Origin: JBGVSA01 sp047605765
GTDB taxonomy: Bacteria > Pseudomonadota > Gammaproteobacteria > Burkholderiales > Rhodocyclaceae
Length of the DNA: 61,463 nucleotides
Assembly: GCA_047605765.1 (NCBI GenBank)
Contig: JASGFB010000008.1
Coordinates: 1 to 61,463, forward strand
Direction of reading: 5' to 3'
The stretch's first letter is position 1, and each line of letters begins with the position of its first letter. A model generated the notes under the pieces. It was not told the origin of the DNA. It saw only the letters and a program-made list of their open reading frames with translations, and searched no databases. Made by a program: the position numbers and the translations under genes. This document shows, in pieces, positions 1-8,743 of the stretch.

Positions 1-894
1 CAATTCGGGGAAGGCCGCGTCGACCAGATCGCGATTGTGGCCTACTTCCACCACCAGCACGCCATCCGGGGTGAGGTGACGGCGCGCTTCGCGCAGAATC
101 ACGCGCACCACATCCAGGCCATCGTCGCCTGCTGCCAGCGCCATCTCCGGTTCGGCGCGGTATTCATCCGGCAGGCGCGCCATCGATTCGGACGTAACGT
201 AGGGCGGATTGCTCACGATGAGGTCGTAGCGCGTATCGCCAAGGCCCGAAAACACGTCCGACTTGATCAGGCTGATCTGGTCTTCCATGCCGTAGTCGTC
301 GACGTTGCGCGCCGCCACCGCCAGCGCATCGTCCGACAGATCGACCGCATCCACGAGCGCGTCGGGAAAGCGATGCGCCAGCAAAATCGCCAGGCAGCCG
401 CTGCCGGTGCACAGATCGAGTGCGCGCGTCACTTGGCTGTCGTCCTCGATCCAGGGCGACAGGCCACCCTCGATGAGTTCGGCGCAGTATGAACGCGGCA
501 CGATGACGCGCTCGTCCACGTAGAAACGAAAATCCCCCAGCCAGGCTTCGTTGGTAATGTATGCCGCCGGAATGCGATCTTCGGCGCGGCGGCGGATCGT
601 TTCGAGCACTTCGCCGCGTTCGTCGGACGGAATGCAGGCGTCCATGAAAGGCTCCAGCCGATCCAACGGCAAGTGCAGGGTGTGCAGCACCAGATAGACC
701 GCTTCATCGTAGGCATCCTGCAGACCATGCCCGTAGTACAGGCCGGCCCGGTTGAAGCGGCTCACCGCATAACGGATCAGGTCGCGGACGGTGACCAGTT
801 CATCGATGGGCGAATGGGCGTGATGATGATCGTGATCGTCATGCTCGTCGTGATCGCAGGCGTCGCCGCATTCGTGGTCGTGTTGGTGGGCCAT
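1..894 (-). CDS. prmB: PrmB, 50S ribosomal protein L3 glutamine methyltransferase (C-terminus beyond window)
   Basis: SAM-dependent N5-glutamine methyltransferase of the HemK/PrmB family, expected to methylate a Gln of ribosomal protein L3. The frame is open from 894 to the window edge (298 codons), so the C-terminus is missing. Visible motifs are the SAM-binding DLCTGSGCLAIL and the glutamine-contacting NPPYVTSES, followed by the EPEMAL and VVEVGHNR segments; the N-terminal helical domain fits PrmB better than PrmC. The first 27 residues are odd: ten His, two Cys and many Asp/Glu (MAHQHDHECGDACDHDEH...), like a metal-binding tail. ATG at 894 is preferred over ATG at 903 because a GGA lies about 9 nt upstream of it and directly abuts the other. 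It starts 5 nt after the dapE stop, so the two are probably co-transcribed. Confidence 0.9.
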   Translation of the reverse strand, partial: MAHQHDHECGDACDHDEHDDHDHHHAHSPIDELVTVRDLIRYAVSRFNRAGLYYGHGLQDAYDEAVYLVLHTLHLPLDRLEPFMDACIPSDERGEVLETIRRRAEDRIPAAYITNEAWLGDFRFYVDERVIVPRSYCAELIEGGLSPWIEDDSQVTRALDLCTGSGCLAILLAHRFPDALVDAVDLSDDALAVAARNVDDYGMEDQISLIKSDVFSGLGDTRYDLIVSNPPYVTSESMARLPDEYRAEPEMALAAGDDGLDVVRVILREARRHLTPDGVLVVEVGHNRDLVDAAFPEL

Positions 895-899
895 GATGG

Positions 900-2045
900 T
901 CATTCCGTGAGAAGAAGGGTGATGGCGCGTTCGTAGACCTGCGACAGGGAGCCGATATCGGCCACGCGCACGCGCTCGTTGATCTTGTGGATAGTGGCGT
1001 TGACGGGGCCGAATTCGACCACCTCGGGGCACCAGGTGGCAATAAAGCGCCCATCCGACGTGCCACCGCTGGTCGACAGTTCGGTGTGCACGCCGGTGGC
1101 CCTTTCGATGCCGGCGCAGAGGGCATCGACCAGGCGGCCACGCCGCGTCATGAACGGATTGCCCGACAGGCTCCATTCGAGGTCGTATTCCAATCCATGG
1201 CGGTCGAGGATCTCATGCACGCGCGTGCGCAGCCCGTCGGCGGTACTCGCCGGTGAAAAACGGAAGTTGAACAAGAGCTGGACGGCGCCAGGGATGACGT
1301 TGTTGGCGCCGGTGCCGGCGTGGATGTTCGAAATCTGGAAGCTGGTCGGCTGAAAGTACTCGTTGCCCTGATCCCATTGCGTGGCGGCCAGCTCGGCCAG
1401 TGCCGGTGCCGCTTGATGGATGGGATTGCGGCCCAGGTGCGGATAGGCGATGTGGCATTGCACGCCGCGTACCGTCAGGGTGCCGTTGAGCGAACCACGA
1501 CGCCCGTTCTTGATCATGTCGCCCAGGCGCTCGACTGAGGTCGGTTCGCCGACGATGCAGTAATCCATGGCTTCGCCGCGTGCCCGCAGGGCTTCGACGA
1601 CGCGCGTGGTGCCGTCGGTGGCTACGCCTTCTTCGTCCGAGGTCAGCAGCAGAGCGATCGAGCCGCCGTGGTCGGGATGGCGGGCCACGAAGCGCTCGAC
1701 GGCGGTGACGAAGGCGGCCAGCGAGGTTTTCATGTCGGCCGCGCCGCGTCCGTACAGATAGCCGTCGCGTTCGGTCGGCTCAAAGGGTTCGCTGTCCCAC
1801 TGCTCGACGGGTCCGGTGGGCACCACATCGGTGTGCCCGGCCAGGCACACCAGCGGGCGGGCCGTGCCACGGCGCGCCCACAGGTTGCTGACGCCGTTGC
1901 TGTCGATACGCTCGCAGCGGAAACCGATGGCTTCCAGGCGACGCGCGATGGTGTCCAGACAGCCTTCGTCGGCGGGCGTGACGGAACGGCGCGCGATGAG
2001 TTCGCGCGTCAGGGAAAGCGTGCGGGTTTGGGCGTCGTCGTGCAT
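900..2045 (-). CDS. dapE: Succinyl-diaminopimelate desuccinylase
   Basis: Zn-dependent M20-family hydrolase that removes succinate from N-succinyl-LL-2,6-diaminopimelate in lysine and peptidoglycan precursor synthesis; cytoplasmic. 381 residues, normal for DapE. Metal and catalytic signatures are visible: CLAGHTDVVPTG (first His ligand and Asp), YGRGAADMKTSLAAF, LLTSDEEG (catalytic Glu pair), VGEPTS, and a late SGGTSDGRF with IHKINERV carrying the last His. ATG at 2045 was chosen; the frame extends 8 codons to a TTG at 2069 that is an unlikely start. A strong hairpin lies between it and gspN, so it probably has its own promoter and runs on into prmB. Confidence 0.95.
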   Translation of the reverse strand: MHDDAQTRTLSLTRELIARRSVTPADEGCLDTIARRLEAIGFRCERIDSNGVSNLWARRGTARPLVCLAGHTDVVPTGPVEQWDSEPFEPTERDGYLYGRGAADMKTSLAAFVTAVERFVARHPDHGGSIALLLTSDEEGVATDGTTRVVEALRARGEAMDYCIVGEPTSVERLGDMIKNGRRGSLNGTLTVRGVQCHIAYPHLGRNPIHQAAPALAELAATQWDQGNEYFQPTSFQISNIHAGTGANNVIPGAVQLLFNFRFSPASTADGLRTRVHEILDRHGLEYDLEWSLSGNPFMTRRGRLVDALCAGIERATGVHTELSTSGGTSDGRFIATWCPEVVEFGPVNATIHKINERVRVADIGSLSQVYERAITLLLTE

Positions 2046-2089
2046 GGTAGCAACTGCGGGGAGAGGCAAGAGGCGGATTCTAAACGTTT

Positions 2090-2132
2090 GGGCCGTGCCC
2101 CGGGCGCGCCATGCGCATCCGGGGCACGGCCC
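2090..2132 (-). terminator. Strong hairpin ending the type II secretion operon
   Basis: Perfect 14-bp inverted repeat, arms 2090-2103 and 2119-2132 with a 15-nt loop, just downstream of the gspN stop and upstream of dapE. There is no long U run after it on the minus strand (AAACGTTTAG follows), so termination may be Rho-assisted or the hairpin may protect the 3' end of the gsp transcript. Confidence 0.65.
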
Positions 2133-2143
2133 AGGGTGCCTGC

Positions 2144-2893
2144 TCAGTTGGCGAAATTGAAGGTGAACGTGCCGCGATCGTCGGTGCGCTGCACGAAATT
2201 GCCGGCAATGTTGGGCAAACGCTCGGTGAAAGCCGGATCGCCGGCAATGGAGCCCGACACGGCGACCTTGCCGCCCGGGGCCAGCTTACCGCTGGCGTTG
2301 ATGAGCACTTCGCCGCCGGTGGTGGAGCACACGAAATCGATCGTGCCGGCCCGCGCCGTGGCGGCCAGGCGGTAATCGCCCAGATGGCGACCGGGGAAAA
2401 TGTCTGCCGATGCGCCCAGCCAGTCGGCCGAAGCGCTGCCGTCGCAGATACCTTTCCACGAACAGGCCCAGGTCGGCGAGGTCAGGCGCATGTCGCCATG
2501 CCAGCCCAACCGGCCGATGGCATTGGGGATGCGTTCGAGCGCGAAACGCGCCGGCAGATCCAGGCGCAGGGTGCGCACCGTGATGCCGGTGGCGCGGGCG
2601 TCGAGCGTAAACGGCGGGCTGCCGGCGATCGAGAAATCCCACGACACGGCGCCACGGAACAAGGCCGCGCCATGCAACTGCCATGACAAGGGCATGAGTG
2701 GGCGCAGGCGGCCGTTGGACGGATCGAGCACCGCCAGTTGCGCGCTGCCTTCCCACAGGCTGCCTTCCGGCGCCAGCAGGGCGAAGTTGTCATGGGTGGC
2801 ACGCCGCAGAATGGCGTCCCAGCACACGGCCGGCGCCAGCGTGACGAGGGCCACCACCAGGCACAGCGCGCCGAACAATAGGCGTTTGAGCAT
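2144..2893 (-). CDS. gspN: Type II secretion system protein N
   Basis: Inner-membrane accessory protein of the type II secretion system, 249 aa. One N-terminal membrane segment (MLKRLLFGALCLVVALVTLAP) anchors a periplasmic domain rich in beta strands. The GspN family is poorly conserved and not essential in every system, so the call rests on weak family similarity plus its place as last gene of an otherwise complete gspC-N operon. Two Cys in the periplasmic part (WACSWKGICDGS) could form a disulfide. ATG at 2893, 14 nt after the gspM stop. Confidence 0.85.
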   Translation of the reverse strand: MLKRLLFGALCLVVALVTLAPAVCWDAILRRATHDNFALLAPEGSLWEGSAQLAVLDPSNGRLRPLMPLSWQLHGAALFRGAVSWDFSIAGSPPFTLDARATGITVRTLRLDLPARFALERIPNAIGRLGWHGDMRLTSPTWACSWKGICDGSASADWLGASADIFPGRHLGDYRLAATARAGTIDFVCSTTGGEVLINASGKLAPGGKVAVSGSIAGDPAFTERLPNIAGNFVQRTDDRGTFTFNFAN

Positions 2894-2907
2894 GAACGGG
2901 GCGGCGC

Positions 2908-3393
2908 CTAGCGGGACTGCATCAGGCGCACTTCGATGCGCTGGCCGTCATTGTTGGGCGAGGCGTCGAGCGATGCGACCTTGAGCGCGTTCTGGGTCTG
3001 CGCAGCAGCCAGCCACGCCACGAAGGCGTCGAAGGGGACGCTGGTGCCGCTGACGATGATGCGATCACCGTCGTTGCGCACCGTCAGTGCCAGATGCAGT
3101 GCCGCGGCGCTGTTTTGCAGCGTGTCGGCCAATTGCTTGGCATCCGCCGCCGGGCGCTTGGGCGCTACCCGCAGCCGTGCCAGTTCGGCGGCATCGTCCT
3201 GCATGGCCTTGACCTGTGCCTGCACGCGCGGCACCAGCTTGCCAAGGCGCTTGTATTCGGCGGCCTGCCAATCGAACAGGGCCCACAGCGCGGCCACTGC
3301 GATCACCGCCACCATGGCGACGAGCAGGCGCTGCTCGCGCGGATTGCGTTCAGCCCAATATTGCCGCAGGGCGGCGGTTTGAATCTTTGCCAT
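2908..3393 (-). CDS. gspM: Type II secretion system protein M
   Basis: Inner-membrane platform component that partners GspL. 161 aa: a short cytoplasmic N-terminus, one membrane helix near residues 24-42 (LLVAMVAVIAVAALWALF), a coiled-coil-like stretch, then a ferredoxin-like periplasmic domain. The layout and length are normal for GspM. The start ATG at 3393 overlaps the gspL stop by one base (TGATG), indicating translational coupling and a linked GspL-GspM pair. Confidence 0.9.
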   Translation of the reverse strand: MAKIQTAALRQYWAERNPREQRLLVAMVAVIAVAALWALFDWQAAEYKRLGKLVPRVQAQVKAMQDDAAELARLRVAPKRPAADAKQLADTLQNSAAALHLALTVRNDGDRIIVSGTSVPFDAFVAWLAAAQTQNALKVASLDASPNNDGQRIEVRLMQSR

Positions 3394-4580
3394 CAGGCAC
3401 CCCTCCTCATGACCAGTTGCAGGGGATTGGCCTCACGCGAGGCGGCCTGGATACCGCGCGCGGCCAGACGTTGCTTGAGTGCACCGGGGTCGGCCTTGCC
3501 CGGCGTCAGGGTGGCTTCGAGCGAGCCGTTTTCGAACTTGACCGCTTGCAGGGCGCCGGCGGCATCCGTGCCCAGTGCCGTCGCCAGGTCGGACAGCAGG
3601 GCCAGCGCATCGTCATCGGCCAGTTGGCCGCGCGCGCTGCGCAGCGTGTTGACCTCGCGATGCAACTGCGCGGCCGGATCGAGTGCCGGCGTGCCCGGCA
3701 TCTGGTTCTGCAGCAACTGGACCATCTCGGCGCGTGCGCTGGTCACCCGCGAGCGCTTGACCAGCACGTCGGTGATGCCTGCCACCAGGTGGAAGGCGAG
3801 GGCCAGGCCCACCAGGATCGCAGCCGGCTTGATGATCTTCCAGGCGCTGCCATGATGGTGGCGGGCTGCGAATTCGCCGTGCAGCATGCTGGCTGCGTCG
3901 GCGGGCAGGGCGTGCCAGATCCACTCGCCGGCCCATTCCAGCGGCATGCCTTCGAAGGCCGCCGTCCATTCGGCGCGTTCGATGCGCGGGGCGCTCTCGA
4001 CCACGTGCACGCTATGCGGCAGGGTGCCGGCGGCGCGGGCCTGTTCGAGGGCGGCCAGCACCAGGATCGGTGCCTGACCCGGCAGCACGTCGTCGGCAAA
4101 ACCGGCGAAGGGGGCCGTACGGACCCAGGCTTCCTGAGCATGTACGCCGATGCTCCAGGCGCCATCGACGAGCGGCACGCTCTGCGCGGCGGCAAAGACG
4201 GCGTCCAGCGGACGCTGGATGGCGGCGAACTGGGCAACCAGGCGGCGCATGCGCTCGCGTGCCACCACTGCTACCGACCAGGTTTCTTCACCGCGCTCGA
4301 GCGCCGTGACGTGTTGGCTGTCAGCCTCGCGCACGAGTTGTTCTTCGAGTGCGAAACCCAATGCCCGCTGCTGTTCGCGGGCGTTGGCGCGCGGCACCCG
4401 CACTGTGTGCAGGCTGACCTGGGCGCCGAGCAGAATGGCCTCGCAGCGCTCCGCCGCAGGCCAGTGGCGCGGGTCGGAGGTGCCTTCGGAAAGCGCTCTG
4501 CCGTCCGGGCCGATCAGTGCCCACGCCGTCTCCGGGCGTTCGGGCCAGCTTTCGGCGATCAATAGGCGAAGTGTGTTCAT
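3393..4580 (-). CDS. gspL: Type II secretion system protein L
   Basis: Bitopic inner-membrane protein that tethers the GspE ATPase to the platform. 395 aa: an actin-like cytoplasmic domain over roughly residues 1-240, one transmembrane helix near 250-270 (PAAILVGLALAFHLVAGI), and a periplasmic ferredoxin-like domain that would pair with GspM. ATG at 4580 lies 15 nt after the gspK stop. Sequence conservation in this family is low; the topology and operon position carry the call. Confidence 0.9.
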   Translation of the reverse strand: MNTLRLLIAESWPERPETAWALIGPDGRALSEGTSDPRHWPAAERCEAILLGAQVSLHTVRVPRANAREQQRALGFALEEQLVREADSQHVTALERGEETWSVAVVARERMRRLVAQFAAIQRPLDAVFAAAQSVPLVDGAWSIGVHAQEAWVRTAPFAGFADDVLPGQAPILVLAALEQARAAGTLPHSVHVVESAPRIERAEWTAAFEGMPLEWAGEWIWHALPADAASMLHGEFAARHHHGSAWKIIKPAAILVGLALAFHLVAGITDVLVKRSRVTSARAEMVQLLQNQMPGTPALDPAAQLHREVNTLRSARGQLADDDALALLSDLATALGTDAAGALQAVKFENGSLEATLTPGKADPGALKQRLAARGIQAASREANPLQLVMRRGA

Positions 4581-4595
4581 GCTGGATGAATACCG

Positions 4596-5564
4596 TTAGA
4601 GAATCTTCTGCCAGACGATGTCGGGCCGCGCTTTGTCCCGCCGCAGCAGGACCTCCATGCGCGTCACCGAATCGCCCCAGCGCGCGCGGCCGGTGGCGAG
4701 GAAATAAGTGCTGGTCAGCGCCAACTGGCTCGTATCGTACTGCGTGCCGCCCGGTAACGCCTTGGTGAATTCTTCGATACTGGTGTAGCCGCGCAACGGG
4801 CGACTGTAGGCCACTGACACCGCCTGCGAATTGTCCAGGCCCTCAACATAACCTGCCAACACCGCCGGCATGGCGGTGTTGACATTGATCTTGACGAAGG
4901 AGCTGGGCAGCGCCGTCACGTAGGGGCGCAGGCGTTCCATCATGCTGGGATCGAAACCCCGTACCGCCGCCAGTTCGGCCACGTCCAGCAAAGGGGCCTG
5001 AGGCGGCAGCTTGCGGTTCTGCGCGCGGTACCAGTTGGCTTCGGCGCCGGCGCTGCTGATCGGCGTGTTGTCCGGATCGATCCAGTCGACCAGGGCGTGT
5101 GCCATGCCGGTGCCTTCTGCTTCGGACAGACCCAGTGCCTTCAGCATGCGGATGAAGATGGCGACCTGCTTGGTGTTCATGACGCCCGACTCGGACACCA
5201 CGCTGTTGAGGTTGAAGCGCCCCGACTGATCGATGATTTCGCCGCTGACTTCGCCTTCGTCCACGGGTGTTGGCGGCACCTTGATGGCCCATTCCTGCGC
5301 CAGGCTGTCGACACGGTTGGCGCCGCCGCGCCGGTACAGGCTTTCGAGGACGTTGCGCGCCCAGTCGATGGCACCGCGGGCCAGCCAGCGCGCCTGCGCC
5401 TGGTCGTGACGGCCGGACAGGTGCGTCACCGCATGACCGTAATCGCTCAGGATGCTCGCCGAAATGCCTGCCACGAAGGCGACGGTCAGGAGCGCCATGA
5501 TGATGGCCCCGCCGCGTGCGCGGCGGCGTGCCGGGCGTGCGGGGTCAGTGCAGGGCGAAGACAC
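4596..5564 (-). CDS. gspK: Type II secretion minor pseudopilin K
   Basis: Large minor pseudopilin, expected at the tip of the pseudopilus with GspI and GspJ. The 322 aa start with a basic leader ending RRRARGG, then a hydrophobic helix (AIIMALLTVAFVAGISASIL). It lacks the Glu5 found in other pseudopilins, as GspK usually does. A large globular domain follows (NLNSVV...DWIDPDN...). The frame is open upstream to 5687, but that part is an antisense-like extension; GTG at 5564 gives a normal short leader and a 20-nt overlap with gspJ. Confidence 0.9.
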   Translation of the reverse strand: MSSPCTDPARPARRRARGGAIIMALLTVAFVAGISASILSDYGHAVTHLSGRHDQAQARWLARGAIDWARNVLESLYRRGGANRVDSLAQEWAIKVPPTPVDEGEVSGEIIDQSGRFNLNSVVSESGVMNTKQVAIFIRMLKALGLSEAEGTGMAHALVDWIDPDNTPISSAGAEANWYRAQNRKLPPQAPLLDVAELAAVRGFDPSMMERLRPYVTALPSSFVKINVNTAMPAVLAGYVEGLDNSQAVSVAYSRPLRGYTSIEEFTKALPGGTQYDTSQLALTSTYFLATGRARWGDSVTRMEVLLRRDKARPDIVWQKIL

Positions 5565-6123
5565 GGCTGATGGTTCCAAATTTATCCAGATCGAGCTCCA
5601 GGCGGATGGCTGCCGGCAGTTCGGTGCCCCGCTGGTCCGTGGGGGGCCATTTGTTTTCGGTCCACTTCTTGTCGTCCTTGGCGACATAGGCCCAGCGCGC
5701 GGCGCGCACGCCGGTCAACAGCGTTTCGCGACGCGGCGTCTGTGTGCGGTCGGTATTCTGCCAGCGCAGCAGGTCGAGCTTGCCGTCACCGATTTCGAAT
5801 CCGCTCAGGCGCGCGCCCTGGTCGATGTCCATGCGCCAGAACACAATGCGCATGGCATGCTCGGTGCGAGTGATCTGCATGGCGGGCGTGGCGCGGGCGT
5901 TGCTCACGGTCCAGCGCGAACCCATCTGCTGGAAGTCGTCGTCGAGGCGGCTGAACGCGCGCGCAAGGCGCTGCCAGGCGTCGAATTCGGCCTGCAGTTT
6001 TTCGCGGCTGTCGATGGCCTGGGTGACAGCGCGATACGACATCACGCCCAGGATGGCGAAGATGGTGATCGCCACCAGCACTTCGATCAGTGTGATCCCG
6101 AGGGCACGGCGGGGTGCGCGCAT
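5545..6123 (-). CDS. gspJ: Type II secretion minor pseudopilin J
   Basis: Minor pseudopilin of the GspI-J-K tip complex. 192 aa, leader MRAPRRALG followed by ITLIEVLVAITIFAILGVM: a prepilin peptidase site after Gly with Glu at +5. The globular part carries typical GspJ features (MQITRTEHAMRIVFWRMD, ITRVEYRL-like segments). ATG at 6123 overlaps the gspI stop by one base; 76 in-frame upstream codons are a shadow over gspI. Confidence 0.93.
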   Translation of the reverse strand: MRAPRRALGITLIEVLVAITIFAILGVMSYRAVTQAIDSREKLQAEFDAWQRLARAFSRLDDDFQQMGSRWTVSNARATPAMQITRTEHAMRIVFWRMDIDQGARLSGFEIGDGKLDLLRWQNTDRTQTPRRETLLTGVRAARWAYVAKDDKKWTENKWPPTDQRGTELPAAIRLELDLDKFGTISRVFALH

Positions 6124-6512
6124 CAGTTGGCCTCGCGCGCCAGCAGGCCGGTGAGGGTTGCCAGGCGTCCTTCCGAGTCGGCCAGGTAGACCGTGACATC
6201 CATGCGGCGGAACAGCGAATTGTTCATCGCCGTGGTTTCTTCGCGATAACGGAAGATGCGCCCCCCTTGCGTGACCTGGCCTTCCTTGACGCCGACCGCG
6301 GGGAAATCGTCCATGGCGCGGTGTTCGGCCAGGCGGTCCTGCGCGATCCATTCGGCCAGCAAGCGGTTTTGTACTTCGGTGGCTTGGCCGGCGGCGACGC
6401 CGATGGCGCGATAGGCCGCCGCCAGCGCGATGGCCAGGATCGTCAGGGCGACCAGGGTCTCGAGCAGCGTGAAGCCGCGGCTGCGGCGACGGAACGGGCG
6501 CGGGGCGGACAT
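6123..6512 (-). CDS. gspI: Type II secretion minor pseudopilin I
   Basis: Minor pseudopilin, 129 aa. Leader MSAPRPFRRRSRG is followed by FTLLETLVALTILAIALAA, giving a canonical cleavage site (G before F) and Glu5. Size and fold-pattern match GspI, which nucleates the pseudopilus tip with J and K. ATG at 6512, 5 nt after the gspH stop. The same frame is open much further upstream, but that is read-through of non-coding frame over gspH and gspG. Confidence 0.93.
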   Translation of the reverse strand: MSAPRPFRRRSRGFTLLETLVALTILAIALAAAYRAIGVAAGQATEVQNRLLAEWIAQDRLAEHRAMDDFPAVGVKEGQVTQGGRIFRYREETTAMNNSLFRRMDVTVYLADSEGRLATLTGLLAREAN

Positions 6513-6517
6513 TTCAA

Positions 6518-7009
6518 TCAACCATTGCTCGGCAGCGGCACGAACTCGACCGCGCCGGACATTCTGCCGACCAGGATGCGCGTGCCTTCCGGCGTATGGA
6601 CGCGCAGCCGGTATTCGGGCGCTTCGCTGCCGAAAGCCAGACGGTAGGGGGGCGCCACCGGCGTGCCGTCGATGTCCAGCGCGTCGACGCCGACGCCTTC
6701 CGGCCAGGGGCGCTCGCGCAGCGTATCGGGCGAGAACAGCAGGTGCCATTCGCCAGAGGTATCCAGGGCGCTGAAACGGTAGCCATTGGGCAGGAAGTCG
6801 ACGGCCAGCGGGGTGCCACGCACCGACGCGGTTTCGGCGGCGATCTCCAGTACCCGGCGCAGGCGCTCGACTTCGTGTTCGGCTTCGCGCCGCTGCATGC
6901 CGCTGATGGAGAAAGTGGTGATGGTGGCGAAGACGCTGAGAATGATCAGCACCACCATCACTTCGATGAGCGTGAAACCGCGCACGGCGGTGCGGGCGCG
7001 TGCGCGCAC
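6518..7009 (-). CDS. gspH: Type II secretion minor pseudopilin H
   Basis: Minor pseudopilin linking the GspG fibre to the tip. From GTG at 7009 it is 163 aa: leader ending RTAVRG, then FTLIEVMVVLIILSVFATIT with Glu5. The start is uncertain: there is no ATG, and TTG at 7027 (overlapping the gspG end) would add six residues. Neither has a strong ribosome-binding site, suggesting coupling to gspG translation. The C-terminal domain (SGEWHLLFSPDTLRERPWP) is GspH-like. Confidence 0.88.
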   Translation of the reverse strand: MRARARTAVRGFTLIEVMVVLIILSVFATITTFSISGMQRREAEHEVERLRRVLEIAAETASVRGTPLAVDFLPNGYRFSALDTSGEWHLLFSPDTLRERPWPEGVGVDALDIDGTPVAPPYRLAFGSEAPEYRLRVHTPEGTRILVGRMSGAVEFVPLPSNG

Positions 7010-7017
7010 GGTGCCGG

Positions 7018-7470
7018 TCAGTCCCAAGAACCGATATCGGCGTTGGAGCCTTCGCCGCCCGCTTCGCTGTCGGCACCCAGGCTGAAGACGTCCACGTCGC
7101 CATGCATGCCGGGGCTCAGGTATTGGTACGGGTGGCCCCACGGATCGCTGGGCAGCTTTTCGAGATAGCCGCCGGCTTTCCAGGCGGGCGGTACCGGCGC
7201 CGTGGTGGGGGCCTTGACCAGTGCCGCCAGACCTTGCTCGGTCGTCGGATAGCTGCGGTTGTCGAGTTTGTAGAGCTTGAGCGCCTGCACGATGGTGTTG
7301 ATGTCCTGGCGGGCGGCGGCGGCGCGCGCCTGGTCCGGGCGATCCATGATCTTGGGCACGATGAGTGCGGCCAGGACCCCCAGGATGACGATCACGATCA
7401 TGATTTCGATCAGCGTAAAACCGCGCACGGCGCGGCGCATGGCGCGATGGGCGATGGTCGGTGCGTTCAT
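7018..7470 (-). CDS. gspG: Type II secretion major pseudopilin G
   Basis: Main structural subunit of the pseudopilus, 150 aa. Leader MNAPTIAHRAMRRAVRG is followed by FTLIEIMIVIVILGVLAALI with Glu5. The globular domain has the calcium-site region typical of GspG (LPSDPWGHPYQYLSPG, DVDVFSLGADSEAGGEG, DIGSWD at the end). ATG at 7470 has an excellent Shine-Dalgarno (GAGGAGATCCAC), the strongest in the operon, fitting the need for much more GspG than other parts. A 59-nt gap separates it from gspF. Confidence 0.96.
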   Translation of the reverse strand: MNAPTIAHRAMRRAVRGFTLIEIMIVIVILGVLAALIVPKIMDRPDQARAAAARQDINTIVQALKLYKLDNRSYPTTEQGLAALVKAPTTAPVPPAWKAGGYLEKLPSDPWGHPYQYLSPGMHGDVDVFSLGADSEAGGEGSNADIGSWD

Positions 7471-7529
7471 GTGGATCTCCTCGTAACGATAGTTCTGGGC
7501 AGGCTGTCGAAGCGGTCGCGCCGGGGCGC

Positions 7530-8729
7530 TCATTTCAGCAGCGTGTTGATTTCGAGAATGGGTTGCATGATGGCCAGCACGATGATCAGCACCGTGCCCC
7601 CCATGAAGAGCAGCAGCAGCGGCTCGAGCACGGTGGTCAGTACTGCCGTGCGGTTTTCGACTTCGGTCTGCTGCAGTTGCGACGCGCGGAAGAGCATCTG
7701 CGACAGCTCACCGGTGGCTTCGCCACTGGAAATCATGTGGATCAGCAATGGCGGGAAGGCGCGCGACTGGCGCAGCGCTTTCGATAAGGCCATGCCTTCG
7801 CGCACCTTGTCGGCGGCGCCGCCAACGGCGTCGCGCAGCGGCAGGCGGCCGATGATCTGGCGGCCAGCGTCCAGGCCCGCCAGCAGCGGCACGCCACTGC
7901 TCACCAGAATGGCCAGCGTGCTGGCGAAGCGCGCCGTGTCGAGCGCGCGCAGGTGGCGCCCCAGCAAGGGCTGGCGCAGCAGCCAGGCGTCCCAGCGCCG
8001 TTGCACCGCCGGTTCGCGTAGCGCATAGCGCGCGCCGACGATGGCGGCCACGATGGCGATGGCCAGCGCCCAGCCCCAGTGGCGCAGGAAATCGGAAAGG
8101 AAAATCATCACTCGCGTCAGCAGGGGCAGCTCTTGCTTGCCTTGCTGGAAGACTTCCACCACCTGCGGCACCACGCCCACCATCAGGCCGATCACCACGC
8201 AGATGGCGACGACCGCGACGATGCATGGATAGAGCAGGGCCTGCATGGTCTTGCGGCGCAGCGAATCCTGCCGTTCGAGGTAATCGGCCAGTTGCGTCAT
8301 CACCTGGGCAAGCTGGCCGGATTTTTCACCCGCCGCCACGGTGGCGCGGTAGATGGGTGGGAAGGTCGGCCCGAAACGGTCGAGCGCGGCGCGCAGCGAA
8401 TGGCCGGCGACCACTTCGCTGCGTACGGCGGCGAGGGTGGCGCGGGTGCTGGCCTTGTCGGCCTGTTCCGACAGCGCATTGAGGGCTTGTTCGACGGTCA
8501 GGCCGGATGTCAGCAGGGCCGAGAACTGGCGCGTGATCAGGCACAGCTCGGCAATGCGGATGCGTGTGCGCCGACCTGGCCCCTTGGCGCTGCCGACCGC
8601 TTCGAGCGTGGTCGGGAACAAGCCGCGTTCGCGCAGCAGGGCACGCGCCTGACGGGCGTTGTCGGCTTCGAGGTTGCCCGCCGATTCAATGCCGGCGGCA
8701 TCGAGCGCGCGATAGCTGAAAGCGGCCAT
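7530..8729 (-). CDS. gspF: Type II secretion inner-membrane platform protein F
   Basis: Polytopic inner-membrane protein that couples the GspE motor to pseudopilus assembly. 399 aa with two homologous cytoplasmic GspF domains (the first with LTSGLTVEQALNAL and SLRAALDRF, the second with LVSSGVPLLAGL) and three membrane helices, e.g. LYPCIVAVVAICVVIGLMVG and the C-terminal LLLLFMGGTVLIIVLAIM. ATG at 8729, 14 nt after gspE. Confidence 0.96.
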   Translation of the reverse strand: MAAFSYRALDAAGIESAGNLEADNARQARALLRERGLFPTTLEAVGSAKGPGRRTRIRIAELCLITRQFSALLTSGLTVEQALNALSEQADKASTRATLAAVRSEVVAGHSLRAALDRFGPTFPPIYRATVAAGEKSGQLAQVMTQLADYLERQDSLRRKTMQALLYPCIVAVVAICVVIGLMVGVVPQVVEVFQQGKQELPLLTRVMIFLSDFLRHWGWALAIAIVAAIVGARYALREPAVQRRWDAWLLRQPLLGRHLRALDTARFASTLAILVSSGVPLLAGLDAGRQIIGRLPLRDAVGGAADKVREGMALSKALRQSRAFPPLLIHMISSGEATGELSQMLFRASQLQQTEVENRTAVLTTVLEPLLLLFMGGTVLIIVLAIMQPILEINTLLK

Positions 8730-8743
8730 GCGTGGTCAGTCCT

